Assembly: GCA_045596385.1 (NCBI GenBank)
Contig: JAZOCC010000012.1
Location: 25,474 to 89,473 of the forward strand
Source of the DNA: SIG307 sp045596385
Lineage (GTDB): Bacteria; Bacillota; Clostridia; Lachnospirales; Lachnospiraceae
Direction of reading: 5' to 3'
DNA length: 64,000 nucleotides
The notes beneath the pieces are model-generated. The model was not told the DNA's origin, did no database searches, and saw only the letters and a list, made by a program, of their open reading frames with translations. The first letter of the stretch is position 1. Each line of letters begins with the position of its first letter. Below, piece by piece: positions 39,978 to 49,466 of the stretch. A program made the translations under genes and the position numbers.

Positions 39978-41813
39978 TTACCGCTTATACAGCCAGGCCT
40001 TCGCACTGAAGTCCCCGGAAAGCTGACCATAAGAAGCAACCACATCGGCATCCTTCAAAAAGCACTCTGACACCTCCTTGGACTCCCCAAACCGGTGTGC
40101 AACGGCCAGATACTGATTTCCCATTTGACGAATGACAAGCTGTTCTCCCATCGGAGCCAGGTAGCTTTCCGTATCACAAGAAATAAATGTCGTCTTCCCG
40201 TCCTTGATAATCGGTGCCGCCATGCGATAAAACTCCATTCCCTCGTCAATACATGCCCACTGCTCCTCGGACAACCCGTAAATATCACCGCTGATGCACA
40301 TACGTCCCAAGAGCGTATTTATCAACGAATATTGCAATCTCTGAATACTGTCTTCCTTCCGCAGTACTGCCCAAATCTGGCTTTGCTCCGGACGAATAAC
40401 ACGGTGCAGGTTCGCCGCAATAATCGGAATACAGGATATCTCATGGGCATCGGAAAAGCTGGCCTGGGAGGAAATCTCCATCATGGACGGCTCCAAACGA
40501 TGTCCGCCGCTGGAACAATTCTCGATAACAATCTCCGGAATCTCTTCCTTTATCTTTCGGAAAAAGGCCTGAGATGCCAGTGCATACTTACGTACGCCCT
40601 CTCCAAACCCATCCGGGTCATCACAGCCCATACCGATGGTATCGTTATAATCTACCTTGATGTAACCGAAACCGCACTCCTTTAACAGTTTGATGACCTT
40701 TTCGCTGAGATAATCGATGACCCACGGGTCCGCCATATCAAAGAACCGGTGCTCGCCTACCGTAATCGGCACACCATCCCGTTTTAACAAATGGTCCGGT
40801 TCATTGTAGTGTTTGGAACCGGTGCCCACAGACTCAAATTCAAACCAAATCCCCGGAATCATGCCGCACTGTCTCACATAGTCCGCCATAGGCTTTAAGC
40901 CACCTGGGAACTTGGTCTCGTTAATATCCCAATCTCCCACACAGGTCCACCAGTATTTCGCATTGCCGTACCAGCCGGAATCCATGACAAAATACTGCAC
41001 GCCCTTGTCCTTTAATTTATCACACATATTTTTGATATTCTCAAGGCTCGGATTCCCCCAGGTGGTACAGTATTCATTGAACATAATCCCCATCTGACAG
41101 TCCAACGGGGAAATATCCGGCTTCTGTGCCTTCACAAGCTTATCACATACATCGTAAATCGAATCACCGAACGCTACTGCCGCCTTCGGCGTGGTAAAGC
41201 TTTCTCCCGGCGCCACGGTCTTAGTCCAATTTCCAAAATCCCGGTCCGCAATACCGCCTGCCACCGTTACTGTATTATCCCTGCCGGTCACAATGAGCTC
41301 CATCTGCCAGGAAGACGGGGAATACAGCTGGATACCGATAAATTCACCTTTTTCGCTGTTTTCCAAAACGAGAAACGGAAAGTACTTCCGTACCGGCATG
41401 GAGCCTACCGTTCCGAACTTCTCCACACGATAGCCGTTTCCGCTCCAGGAACGTTCCAAATGCAGGTCATAAATACTTTCCTTGCGAAGCTTTCCCTCTG
41501 CACTCCAGAAGGACTGCATCCGGTAAAAGGAATCCACACAAAGGCCCTTTAAGGCAAAACTGGACAGCATCTCCAGCACTGCCGGTTCGTCACTTTCATT
41601 GGCAAAGGTGGTCTGCAAAAATACCACATCACCTTCTGTTTCCCGGTGCAACGTTACCTTATGGTTTCTGTTGTCTTCATAAACCACCTGTCGGTCATCT
41701 GACCACACCCTCTTAAGTTCCCTTGTGGACTGCCCGTCACACATGGTAAGACCTGCGGAATAGCCTCCCGCAAAAGAATCCTTTTGTAGTCTCAACTCAA
41801 CGTATTGCTCCAT
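39978..41813 (-). CDS. GH36 alpha-galactosidase (short form)
   Basis: The 611-residue cytoplasmic enzyme (no signal peptide) has an N-terminal beta-sandwich (about 1-220), a TIM barrel with WFEFES, nucleophile motif FGYIKVDYN, NCSSGGHRLEPSMM and the acid/base Asp in ASFSDAHE, and a C-terminal beta domain. At 611 residues it is shorter than the usual 720-740 because the N-terminal sandwich is reduced. It hydrolyses alpha-galactosides such as raffinose or melibiose, or alpha-GalNAc in some relatives. AGAAGGAGG precedes the ATG. It is convergent with the CotH operon. Confidence 0.9.
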   Translation of the reverse strand: MEQYVELRLQKDSFAGGYSAGLTMCDGQSTRELKRVWSDDRQVVYEDNRNHKVTLHRETEGDVVFLQTTFANESDEPAVLEMLSSFALKGLCVDSFYRMQSFWSAEGKLRKESIYDLHLERSWSGNGYRVEKFGTVGSMPVRKYFPFLVLENSEKGEFIGIQLYSPSSWQMELIVTGRDNTVTVAGGIADRDFGNWTKTVAPGESFTTPKAAVAFGDSIYDVCDKLVKAQKPDISPLDCQMGIMFNEYCTTWGNPSLENIKNMCDKLKDKGVQYFVMDSGWYGNAKYWWTCVGDWDINETKFPGGLKPMADYVRQCGMIPGIWFEFESVGTGSKHYNEPDHLLKRDGVPITVGEHRFFDMADPWVIDYLSEKVIKLLKECGFGYIKVDYNDTIGMGCDDPDGFGEGVRKYALASQAFFRKIKEEIPEIVIENCSSGGHRLEPSMMEISSQASFSDAHEISCIPIIAANLHRVIRPEQSQIWAVLRKEDSIQRLQYSLINTLLGRMCISGDIYGLSEEQWACIDEGMEFYRMAAPIIKDGKTTFISCDTESYLAPMGEQLVIRQMGNQYLAVAHRFGESKEVSECFLKDADVVASYGQLSGDFSAKAWLYKR

Positions 41814-41907
41814 GTTGCTACCTCCTTCTGCTTCTATCTTACCATACTTTCATCTGCTTTCACATGCCATTTGATGCAAATTTTATGAATGAAATGTCCT
41901 GTTTTCG

Positions 41908-41942
41908 AAAAAAAAGGCCGCAACATTCCTGTCACAGCCTTA
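41908..41942 (-). terminator. terminator of the ABC exporter operon
   Basis: Minus strand: GGCTGTGAC / GTTGCGGCC (41931-41939 with 41916-41924) followed by eight T residues. Confidence 0.8.
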
Positions 41943-41949
41943 CTGTCAT

Positions 41950-43047
41950 TTAATATTCACAAATATCTGCCCGGTGCATCTGACGGCATCTGGTAATGAT
42001 TAACGGTACAAGAATAATTACGTTACAGATTGCCAGTCCCACAAATGCCACATTGTTAAAGTAGTCCAGATACAATCCCTTCGGATACAGCACCAGATGA
42101 TTGAACAGATAAAGCCCCAGGAAAAACAGCACTCCGCCGCCTATCATGGCAATTCCTTCCATCCAAAGGAGCTCTCCCACAATCTTTCCGGTAATCTTTC
42201 GCTTCCCCATGCCGATGGCACGATACACCGCAAACTCAAAAGTTCTGCTCTGGTAAACACCCACAAACACCGCATTTACCGTCACCGCCATGATAATCGC
42301 AATCAGAACAAGTACCGCGATGTAGATTTTCGGAAGGAAAGAAAAGGTACGGTCCGTTTCCGCCTTATCCTCTTCATAGCCGTGCATTTGTACCGGATAC
42401 CGCTCCTCCAGGCTGTCCAGATAAGTTTCAAATTCTTGTTTACTTTTTCCGGTATTGACAACCAAATAATTCCCCACCTCGCCCCCTTCTTCAAAGAAGT
42501 AAGAAGCATAGGTCTTTTGGTCGGTTATTACATCTAACGTAAACTCCTCCGATATTCCGTCAAACTCTTCCGGGGTAAGAACATCTCCTAATTTTACCCC
42601 CAGACTGTTTGCCATCCGTTCACTCATAATTACGCTTCTTCTTCCAAGTTTTGACACATCACACGTAATATCATTGATTTCACAAAACAGTTTTACATCC
42701 TCTCTGTTTAGGAAGGTTAACGACTGATATCCTACCGTAAAACTCATGATACATTCTATGTTAAGATAATTTCCCCACCCCAGTTCCAATAACTGCACAT
42801 TCTCTTCGTTTCTTACATCCTCTGCCGCATCCTCGTACCCTTGCATAGAAACCTCATCTCGTGCTTTCATACCAAGAAAAGCCGAAGATTTGTACAGTTC
42901 CGCTCCAAACGCATCAAAACTGGTTACCACATTCATGACATATAATCCGGCCAGGTATACTCCAAAGCTCAAAAATATCATAAGAATCAACACTGCGCAT
43001 CGTGCCTTATTTTCCTTGATAAAATACAACGGTGAAAACGGTTTCAT
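41950..43047 (-). CDS. FtsX-like ABC transporter permease (2)
   Basis: The 365-residue protein has one N-terminal helix (about 18-42), a large extracytoplasmic domain, then three C-terminal helices (about 245-275, 290-320, 325-350): the MacB/FtsX type-VII layout. The cytoplasmic patch FEFAVYRAIGMGKRKI precedes the middle helix and contacts the ATPase. Its ATG overlaps the ATPase stop codon (ATGA) and is preceded by GGAAGG; longer starts are rejected. With the ATPase and the other permease it forms an exporter or peptide-stress transporter. Confidence 0.9.
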   Translation of the reverse strand: MKPFSPLYFIKENKARCAVLILMIFLSFGVYLAGLYVMNVVTSFDAFGAELYKSSAFLGMKARDEVSMQGYEDAAEDVRNEENVQLLELGWGNYLNIECIMSFTVGYQSLTFLNREDVKLFCEINDITCDVSKLGRRSVIMSERMANSLGVKLGDVLTPEEFDGISEEFTLDVITDQKTYASYFFEEGGEVGNYLVVNTGKSKQEFETYLDSLEERYPVQMHGYEEDKAETDRTFSFLPKIYIAVLVLIAIIMAVTVNAVFVGVYQSRTFEFAVYRAIGMGKRKITGKIVGELLWMEGIAMIGGGVLFFLGLYLFNHLVLYPKGLYLDYFNNVAFVGLAICNVIILVPLIITRCRQMHRADICEY

Positions 43048-43721
43048 CGCGCACCGCCTTCCTTTACGGAGCTGACCATGCCGTCCCACATCTCTACCGT
43101 CATATCCGCATCCTTTAAAATGGAATGGTCATGGGTAATCACCAGCACCAGGTTGTCTTTTGCATACTCCTTCAAAATATCCATCACCGCAAAAGCGTTT
43201 TCATGATCTAATGCCGCCGTCGGCTCATCCGCAAACAGTACCTTCGGCCCGTTCATCATGGCTCTGGCAATTGCCACACGCTGCCGCTGTCCGCCAGAAA
43301 GCTTACCCGGACGCTTTTTCAGTTCCTTTTCTCCGAGGCCCAGACTCTTAAGAAGACTCTCCGCACGAGTATTTGCTTCCGCTCCTTTTCCGTTTGCCGC
43401 CACCGTCACATTGGCAAGAGAATTCATATACGGCACTAAGAAATGTCGCTGAAACACAAATCCGAACTCATTTCTGCGAAGTTTTTCTCTCTCCTGCTCT
43501 TTGAGGTCGGTAAGACTTTTTCCGTTGTAAAGAATCTCGCCTGCCGTCGGCTTCTTTAACGTTGAAAGACAGTACATCAGCGTAGACTTTCCGGAACCGG
43601 ACGGCCCGATAATTCCCACCAAGCCCTTATCCGGCAGCTGCAAATCAAACCCGCCCAGCGCATACACCTTTTCTTCCTTTTCCATATCATAAATCATCGT
43701 AATTTTTTTTATCTCAAACAT
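43044..43721 (-). CDS. ABC transporter ATP-binding protein (MacB/LolD type)
   Basis: The 225-residue ATPase has Walker A GPSGSGKST, Q-loop FVFQRHFLVPYM, signature LSGGQRQRVAIARAM and Walker B VLFADEPTAALD. It is typical of ATPases serving FtsX-like permeases, in antimicrobial-peptide resistance or lipoprotein/toxin export. It sits between two permease genes and overlaps the second by four bases. AGAAGGAGG is six bases before the ATG. Confidence 0.95.
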   Translation of the reverse strand: MFEIKKITMIYDMEKEEKVYALGGFDLQLPDKGLVGIIGPSGSGKSTLMYCLSTLKKPTAGEILYNGKSLTDLKEQEREKLRRNEFGFVFQRHFLVPYMNSLANVTVAANGKGAEANTRAESLLKSLGLGEKELKKRPGKLSGGQRQRVAIARAMMNGPKVLFADEPTAALDHENAFAVMDILKEYAKDNLVLVITHDHSILKDADMTVEMWDGMVSSVKEGGAR

Positions 43722-43776
43722 ACATATCCTCCTTCTGTTCTACTCTCACCCGGTCTTACTTGCCATTTGCACATTC

Positions 43777-44934
43777 TTAGTATAAGTCTTCTTCCATAGC
43801 ATCCACGGTACGTATCTTATGAAGTGCGAACCGAATCGGAAGCTGAAGCAAGGCAAATACAATGGCATAGCCACACACGATTTCACCCATTACAGAAACA
43901 TCCAGATAGTTACAGGCCAGACCCATAGGCGCAATCAGTAGCACATCTACGGTCACCATACCAATAACCGTCAATGCTGTACCGGCAACCACAGCCACCG
44001 TAAAGTAAAATAACATTTCCCGCAAAATGGAAAAGTAAATTGCCTTTCTGCTGTATCCGATGGAACAGTACAGACACCATTCTCCGTGGCGGTCGCGAAG
44101 CATCGTGGTATACACCAGAAACAACATAATTGCCATTATAATCATCACGCCTCGAAATACCAGCTTCGCCGGTGTTTCCACCTCTGCAAACACATCCTCA
44201 TACTCCGCATTGCCGACTTTGTAATCAAATATCATTGCTTCGTTGTCGGAAAACTTATATCCCATATTCCGGAGTAAAGCACTCATATCCTCAATACTTC
44301 CATCGGATAATACGCACACTCTTTCGGCATAGTCCTTATCCGGTACAATAATACCTCCTCCGAAATAGGAATCACTTTCCACGATTCCCACAATTCTAAA
44401 ATCCTCATCGGAAAGCTTCTGCCCAAGGGTCAATCCTGCATTTTTCATAATCCCCTCTGCCAGAATAATTTCTCCCGGTGCATCCGGCAACTCGCCTTCC
44501 TTTAAGGTAACTCCCATATGCTCCATATAGACTTTCATAAACGCTTCATCTCCCAACGGAAACGAAAAGCTGTACTGTCCGATCAGCGCATAAATGGTAA
44601 CTCCCATCTGTTGTGTTTTCTGTACCGTCTTCACGCCCGGCTGTTCCCGTAAGCGTTCCATCAAAAGCTCTATTGCCTCAGCATAAGCCTCCCTTACAGC
44701 TTCCTCCGACTCATAAGCTTCCCAGTCAATGTTAAAGGTACTATCCGGCAGCCCCACCAATTGCATCTTCTTTGTATCCTCCGACAGAATCTTTTTGAAA
44801 CTCTCCGTCCCGGAAGAAAGAATAAACTGTGTCAGGTACACAATTACCAAATACAATGCCAGACTGACAATCAGCACTGCCGCACGACACTTGTTATTCC
44901 GTATGTAATTCATTGCGGACAATTTCTGTCTCAT
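43777..44934 (-). CDS. FtsX-like ABC transporter permease (1)
   Basis: The 385-residue protein has an N-terminal helix (about 18-38), a large extracytoplasmic region with an MacB-like core (YVCVLSDGS...), and three C-terminal helices (about 265-285, 305-335, 355-375). The segment HGEWCLYCSIGYSRKAI is the ATPase-contact loop. It is the first gene of the exporter operon, downstream of the two-component genes, with AAAGGAGG ten bases before the ATG. Confidence 0.88.
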   Translation of the reverse strand: MRQKLSAMNYIRNNKCRAAVLIVSLALYLVIVYLTQFILSSGTESFKKILSEDTKKMQLVGLPDSTFNIDWEAYESEEAVREAYAEAIELLMERLREQPGVKTVQKTQQMGVTIYALIGQYSFSFPLGDEAFMKVYMEHMGVTLKEGELPDAPGEIILAEGIMKNAGLTLGQKLSDEDFRIVGIVESDSYFGGGIIVPDKDYAERVCVLSDGSIEDMSALLRNMGYKFSDNEAMIFDYKVGNAEYEDVFAEVETPAKLVFRGVMIIMAIMLFLVYTTMLRDRHGEWCLYCSIGYSRKAIYFSILREMLFYFTVAVVAGTALTVIGMVTVDVLLIAPMGLACNYLDVSVMGEIVCGYAIVFALLQLPIRFALHKIRTVDAMEEDLY

Positions 44935-44961
44935 TTTTTCACAACCTCCTTTGTTGCCTTT

Positions 44962-44990
44962 AGTATAGCAACCGAAGCTCCCGGTAAAAA
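44962..44990 (-). promoter_or_regulatory. promoter of the exporter operon (weak -35)
   Basis: Minus strand: TATACT (44962-44967), 17 bp, TTTTTA (44985-44990). The -35 is poor, consistent with activation by the response regulator. Confidence 0.6.
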
Positions 44991-44994
44991 GTAA

Positions 44995-45052
44995 CCACAG
45001 TCATGACTTTCCTATGACTGTGGTCATATTCTGTTTTTGATTTCCTATGACT
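44995..45052. promoter_or_regulatory. candidate response-regulator boxes upstream of the exporter promoter
   Basis: A perfect 10-bp inverted repeat CCACAGTCAT / ATGACTGTGG (44995-45004, 45014-45023) ends five bases from the -35. TTTCCTATGACT occurs in direct orientation at 45008 and 45041, 33 bp apart (three helical turns). Confidence 0.65.
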
Positions 45053-45078
45053 TTGTTGTACTGCTCCGGACTTATATA

Positions 45079-45717
45079 TCAGCCCTTCATAGCCACGATA
45101 AGCTTCGCTCTATCGTGAATTCCTGTTTTATCGTAAATGGAGGAGATGTAATTCTTTACTGTCCCCTCGGAAATATAAAGCCGCTCCGCAATCTGGCGGT
45201 TGGTCAGCCCCTCTGCCAAAAGCGTACAAATCTCCTTTTCCCGCTCCGTCATATCCGATGCCAATTCTTCTCTTTTGGCTTCCTTTTGAGGTCCCTTGGC
45301 TCCCATAAGAGCCGCCAGACGAAGCATTACCTTGTGGTCAATGACATTCCGCCCGTTTAATATCTGTTCAATTGCGCCTAAAATAGCTTCTTTTCCGCTA
45401 TCCTTCAGTAAATACCCGTCCGCACCGTTGGCAATGGCCTTTGTAATATTGTCATCGTCATAAAAGGTGGTCAGCACGAGAATCTTTACCGCCGGATACT
45501 TCTCACGAAGCTTTCCAATAAGCTCAATGCCGCCCATCCCCTTCATATTCAAATCCACCAAAGCAATATCGCACGTTACCGTTTCCAGACACCGTAACGC
45601 CTCGTTTCCGTCCTTTGCTTTTCCAACAATCTCCATGCCGTTCATGGATAAAATAATTTCCAGACTATCAAGCAACAACGGCTCATCATCCACCAAAAGA
45701 ATCCTAGTCTTCCCCAT
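45079..45717 (-). CDS. NarL/LuxR-type response regulator
   Basis: The 212-residue protein has a receiver domain (1-120; acidic pocket VDDEP, phosphorylated Asp in IALVDLNMKGMGG, lysine in YLLKDS) and a LuxR HTH (150-212, MTEREKEICTLLAEGLTNRQIAERLYISEGTVKNYISSIYDK). It overlaps the kinase gene by 14 bp, so the pair is co-translated. The exporter operon downstream carries inverted and direct repeats as likely targets. AGGAGG is six bases before the ATG. Confidence 0.95.
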   Translation of the reverse strand: MGKTRILLVDDEPLLLDSLEIILSMNGMEIVGKAKDGNEALRCLETVTCDIALVDLNMKGMGGIELIGKLREKYPAVKILVLTTFYDDDNITKAIANGADGYLLKDSGKEAILGAIEQILNGRNVIDHKVMLRLAALMGAKGPQKEAKREELASDMTEREKEICTLLAEGLTNRQIAERLYISEGTVKNYISSIYDKTGIHDRAKLIVAMKG

Positions 45718-46963
45718 CTGTTTCCTCCTGATAAAGCGGCACTGTCAACACCGCACAAAATCCGTTTTCATTGGTAAACCTGGCATCTCCGCCGCACTTT
45801 TTCACATAGGATATCATCTTTTTCAGACCGAAACCTTCTCTGATTTTTGCCTCTTTATTTTCTTCCGAAAAATCTCCTATTCCGTTATCCCTTACACGCA
45901 CCTGTAAATGGGCACTGTCCGCTGTTATAGAAAGCAGAAAACGGGTTGCATCTCCGTGTTTGACACCGTTTGTCAAAAGCTCCCGCACCGCACCGGTCAA
46001 AAACTCCGTGTGCTCCTTCGGAAGCGATTGCACCTCCGGTACCACATCTACATCGGTCTTTACCATAAGCTCCGTATCCATCACAAAATTATCCGCCACC
46101 GCCGACAGTTCACTGAGAAAATCCCCCATAGGAACCCTATTGTTTTCTTTGTCCAGCACCCGCACTGCGAGGCGGACCGCACTAAGACCTTCCTTCATTC
46201 GTTCCTTGGCGGTTACTATTCGTTCTTTTGCCTTTGCAGAATCCACCTCCATAAGCATCTCCGCCGCGTCCAGTGTCATCACCGCCGCCGTAATGGTATG
46301 GCCTACACTGTTATGGATGTTGCGACTGATATTTTCCCGTTCTTCCATACGTGCATTTCGTTCCGCCAAGTAACTTTTCATTCTTAATTCCTGATTTAAC
46401 TTTTTCTCATATAGTTCGTTCACAGCTGTGCCTCGCACTGCCGCCGCACTTTCCCACTGCATTTTCAAATAATGAGACACAGCGCCCTCAACTGTAAAAA
46501 ACACTGCAGTGCAAACGGTTAAAAGTAGCACATGCCAAAGTAACTCCGGCAACGCTCCCGCAGAATTTCCGGTTGCTGCCCTACTCAAAGATGATCCGAA
46601 GAAGCAGAACACACCCGGTAAAAATATGCGAATCAGAGGACATTTTTCTTTTCTGTTTTGACTTTCCCCGCTTGTCTCTTCTTCCTCTCTCTCATCACCT
46701 GCAACCAACCGCACCTCATAAAAAATCAAATACGCCGCAAAATGTCCCGAAAGCAACGAAAAGAGCAAAGAAAGAATTCCTTGCACTACCAAAGAACTCC
46801 GACTTTGCTCCTCCGTTAAACTTTGTAATTGAAATACAACAATAAGGGCTGCCCCGCATAAGAGACATCCCATCACATGCTCCGAATGAAATACGACAAT
46901 CAAAAGCAAACCTGCTTCCAACAGCATCGCCCATAGAAAACGTATCATTTTGTTATCCGACAT
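45704..46963 (-). CDS. sensor histidine kinase (HisKA_3 type)
   Basis: About 419 residues. Six hydrophobic segments occupy the first 155 residues, then a linker, the dimerisation helix with phosphoacceptor His in ERENISRNIHNSVGHT, and an HATPase_c domain with N-box ELLTNGVKHGDA, VRDNGIG and GFGLKKM. The membrane part suggests sensing at or within the membrane, as in LiaS-like or peptide-resistance kinases. Start uncertain: ATG 46961-46963 has GGTG six bases upstream, and an ATG 21 bases earlier has no site and lies in the -10 region. Confidence 0.9.
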   Translation of the reverse strand: MSDNKMIRFLWAMLLEAGLLLIVVFHSEHVMGCLLCGAALIVVFQLQSLTEEQSRSSLVVQGILSLLFSLLSGHFAAYLIFYEVRLVAGDEREEEETSGESQNRKEKCPLIRIFLPGVFCFFGSSLSRAATGNSAGALPELLWHVLLLTVCTAVFFTVEGAVSHYLKMQWESAAAVRGTAVNELYEKKLNQELRMKSYLAERNARMEERENISRNIHNSVGHTITAAVMTLDAAEMLMEVDSAKAKERIVTAKERMKEGLSAVRLAVRVLDKENNRVPMGDFLSELSAVADNFVMDTELMVKTDVDVVPEVQSLPKEHTEFLTGAVRELLTNGVKHGDATRFLLSITADSAHLQVRVRDNGIGDFSEENKEAKIREGFGLKKMISYVKKCGGDARFTNENGFCAVLTVPLYQEETDGED

Positions 46964-46983
46964 ACGCATCACCGTATTTATCA

Positions 46984-47012
46984 TACCACACTGCGCAATG
47001 ATTTACAATGTG
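46984..47012 (-). promoter_or_regulatory. probable promoter of the two-component genes
   Basis: Minus strand: TTGTAA, 17 bp, TATGAT, lying in the 60-bp gap after the aldo/keto reductase stop; coordinates are approximate. Confidence 0.4.
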
Positions 47013-47026
47013 ACCGGAGTCATGTT

Positions 47027-48205
47027 TTAGTACTTCATAAACTTCTTCACTACAAACTTTGCCGTCTTATACACCGGTCCTTCTAACTCCTTTTTTACCT
47101 TTACGAGTTCTTTCCGTATTTCAATCTGCTGCGGACAATGAGTTTCACACTTCCCGCAACCGATACAATTGGACGCCGATGTAAAATCCTTCCGAAGCAG
47201 GGTACACTGCACATACTCTTTAAACGCTTTTCCTTTTCCGTCAGTATAACGTTTATTATATGCAGCAAAGGCCCCCGGAATATCCACGCCCTTCGGGCAC
47301 GGCATACAATATCCGCATCCGGTACAACCTACCTTCATCTTTTCCTGAATCGCTTCCACCACACCGGCAATCAGCTTATCGTCCTCTGCCGTAAAATCTC
47401 CCGGCCGGGACGTATCCGCATTGGCCGCATTTTCCTGTACCATCTCTACCGAATTCATACCGGACAGCACACAAGTCACCTCAGGCTGATTCCAGAGCCA
47501 TCGGAATGCCCACTCCGCAGGAGTACGCTTGCTCGGATGTTCCGCGAATAACTTCTTTGCCTTTTCCGGAAGATTATTCACCAGACGTCCGCCACGAAGC
47601 GGCTCCATAATCCATACCGGAATTCCCTTTGACGCCGCATACTGCAAGCCCTTTCGCCCCGCCTGGGAATGCTCGTCCAAATAGTTATACTGAATCATAC
47701 AAAAATCCCAGTCATAGGCATCAATGAGCTGACAAAACATATCCGTATTGCCGTGATAGGAAAAACCGATTTGTCGAATGGCACCGCTAGCCTTTTTCTC
47801 ACGGATCCACTCCTCGATACCAAGTTCCTTTAACCGCTCCCAGGTCTTCACATCCGTCAACATATGCATCAAATAATAATCCACGTAATCGGTACGGAGA
47901 CGACGCAATTCCTCCGCAAAGGTCTTTTCGATTCCTTCCATGTTCTTAATCAAATAATGAGGAAGCTTTGTCGCAATTTTCACCTTATCACGGAGACCGT
48001 TTTTCTCAAATACTTCTCCCAAAAACTCCTCGCTACCGCCGTAAATGTAGGCCGTATCATAATAATTCACCCCAGCCTCATAAGCCGCCAGAATCTCCTT
48101 CTCAGCCTTCTCAAACTCAATCTTTCCGCCCTTTTTATCAAAGCGCATACACCCGAATCCCAGCACGGAAATCGGATTGCCGTATTTGTCGTTGCGATAT
48201 TGCAT
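47027..48205 (-). CDS. aldo/keto reductase with C-terminal 4Fe-4S domain
   Basis: The 392-residue protein has an AKR barrel (1-290; catalytic Asp-Tyr in YYDTAYIYGGSEE, Lys in KIATKLP, His in YYLMHML) followed by a ferredoxin-like tail with CTGCGYCMPCPKGVDIP and CIGCGKCETHCPQQIEI. Such fusions are common in anaerobes and probably take electrons from ferredoxin rather than NADPH. Start ATG 48203-48205 has GGAGGG seven bases upstream. Substrate unknown. Confidence 0.92.
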   Translation of the reverse strand: MQYRNDKYGNPISVLGFGCMRFDKKGGKIEFEKAEKEILAAYEAGVNYYDTAYIYGGSEEFLGEVFEKNGLRDKVKIATKLPHYLIKNMEGIEKTFAEELRRLRTDYVDYYLMHMLTDVKTWERLKELGIEEWIREKKASGAIRQIGFSYHGNTDMFCQLIDAYDWDFCMIQYNYLDEHSQAGRKGLQYAASKGIPVWIMEPLRGGRLVNNLPEKAKKLFAEHPSKRTPAEWAFRWLWNQPEVTCVLSGMNSVEMVQENAANADTSRPGDFTAEDDKLIAGVVEAIQEKMKVGCTGCGYCMPCPKGVDIPGAFAAYNKRYTDGKGKAFKEYVQCTLLRKDFTSASNCIGCGKCETHCPQQIEIRKELVKVKKELEGPVYKTAKFVVKKFMKY

Positions 48206-48237
48206 GATGATACCCTCCAATTTGTTCTGCAAAAATA

Positions 48238-49230
48238 TTATATATTCTTATCCGGTCCGGACAATAAACGGTCGATAACCGGATGAAATATCGTGCTCTG
48301 TTCCATCTTGTTAATGGCGCACAACTTCTTTCCTGCATCCTTACTGGACGCTCCGCAATGGTATACCTGCTCCTTAGTCAGACCGTAATCAAGCACAATC
48401 AATCTGTCATGGCAATCCGGATTTGACTTAATACGAATCGGTGGATATTGCGTCACAAAATCACTTATCAGTGCCGGTGTCAAAAATCCGTTTCTTCCAT
48501 GCCCGTTTTCCGTAAACAAAATAACCTCGACACCTTGCTTCTTCTGCGATAAAAGCTGCAAGGTCTTTGCATTCATGTAATCGTCCACCACATAGATCCT
48601 GGACGCTGCCTGTTGATAAATATCGATATACGCCGTATCCGCCTCGAATTTTTGTCCCTTATATATCACAAATTCCTTGAAATCTTTCCCCGAAACAAAA
48701 TTTTCATTCAACGTATCAATGCTTTTCCGGATATCCTCAATATCTTTCTCCGTTTTGCTTTTCCAATCCGAGATACCGGCAACCTGTACCGATATTTCCG
48801 ATACCTTTGCTGTCACCAGTCTCATTTCCGATTGCGTCACAAACTGTTGATTCTGCTTTATGTAATGGCGCATCTCACGAAATGCACGCATAATAAAGAT
48901 ACTCTGTTGTTCTGCAAGTTCACCACGCAAAACCGTTGACAACATATAAATCCCTTGTTCTGTGAATACAAACGGCATTGTACGACTCATGCTATTAATA
49001 TTTGCGGTCACATTTTGCAACCGCAAATGTTCTAAATCACTTTCAGTCAACTGAAACATAAAATCCTTCGGAAATCGACTTATATTTCGTTTCACCTGTT
49101 GATTCAACCGTTTTACCTCATACCCATAAATCTCCGCAAGATCCGTATCCAACATCACCTGCTGCCCGCGTATCACATAAACCCGGTTCTGTAGCTTATC
49201 TACCGTCAATATCTCTGTCTTCTCCCCCAT
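48238..49230 (-). CDS. ORF6N-domain protein with C-terminal phospholipase-D-like domain
   Basis: The 330-residue protein has an ORF6N DNA-binding domain (about 8-100: VYVIRGQQVMLDTDLAEIYGYEVKRLNQQVKRN, RFPKDFMFQLT), a coiled coil (125-180) and a PLD-like domain (about 195-305) with YIDIYQQAASRIYVVDDYMNAKTL and the HxRx4D motif at 274-281 followed by CGASSKDAG. ORF6N is typical of phage and mobile-element proteins. One HKD-like motif implies a dimeric active site. GAGGAGG is six bases before the ATG. It overlaps a small XRE gene by 35 bp. Confidence 0.85.
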   Translation of the reverse strand: MGEKTEILTVDKLQNRVYVIRGQQVMLDTDLAEIYGYEVKRLNQQVKRNISRFPKDFMFQLTESDLEHLRLQNVTANINSMSRTMPFVFTEQGIYMLSTVLRGELAEQQSIFIMRAFREMRHYIKQNQQFVTQSEMRLVTAKVSEISVQVAGISDWKSKTEKDIEDIRKSIDTLNENFVSGKDFKEFVIYKGQKFEADTAYIDIYQQAASRIYVVDDYMNAKTLQLLSQKKQGVEVILFTENGHGRNGFLTPALISDFVTQYPPIRIKSNPDCHDRLIVLDYGLTKEQVYHCGASSKDAGKKLCAINKMEQSTIFHPVIDRLLSGPDKNI

Positions 49231-49435
49231 TTTCTTCCTCCTCTGTACCTATCATACCCAACTTCTCCATCCGTATTTTATACTCCATCAACCGAAGTAC
49301 GTACTCCGGCGCATTCCGATTCCCGCGCTCCCACTCCGTCACCGTCCGATAGGGAATCATGAAGTAATCACAGAACTCCTTGCGATTCATACCGGTCTGC
49401 TCACGGAGTTCTGTAATCTTTTGTTTGCAATCCAT
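49196..49435 (-). CDS. 79-residue XRE-type HTH protein
   Basis: A compact HTH (DCKQKITELREQTGMNRKEFCDYFMIPYRTVTEWERGNRNAPEYVLRLMEYKIRMEKLG) with an acidic tail (TEEEENGGEDRDIDGR). It is like the small regulators that accompany KilA/ORF6N or addiction genes. It reads 35 bp into the ORF6N gene. A palindrome GTTATATTCAATATAAC upstream is a likely operator. Ribosome site GGGAGGT precedes the ATG. Confidence 0.85.
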   Translation of the reverse strand: MDCKQKITELREQTGMNRKEFCDYFMIPYRTVTEWERGNRNAPEYVLRLMEYKIRMEKLGMIGTEEEENGGEDRDIDGR

Positions 49436-49466
49436 GAGACACCTCCCATACTAAGTTCTTTACTAC

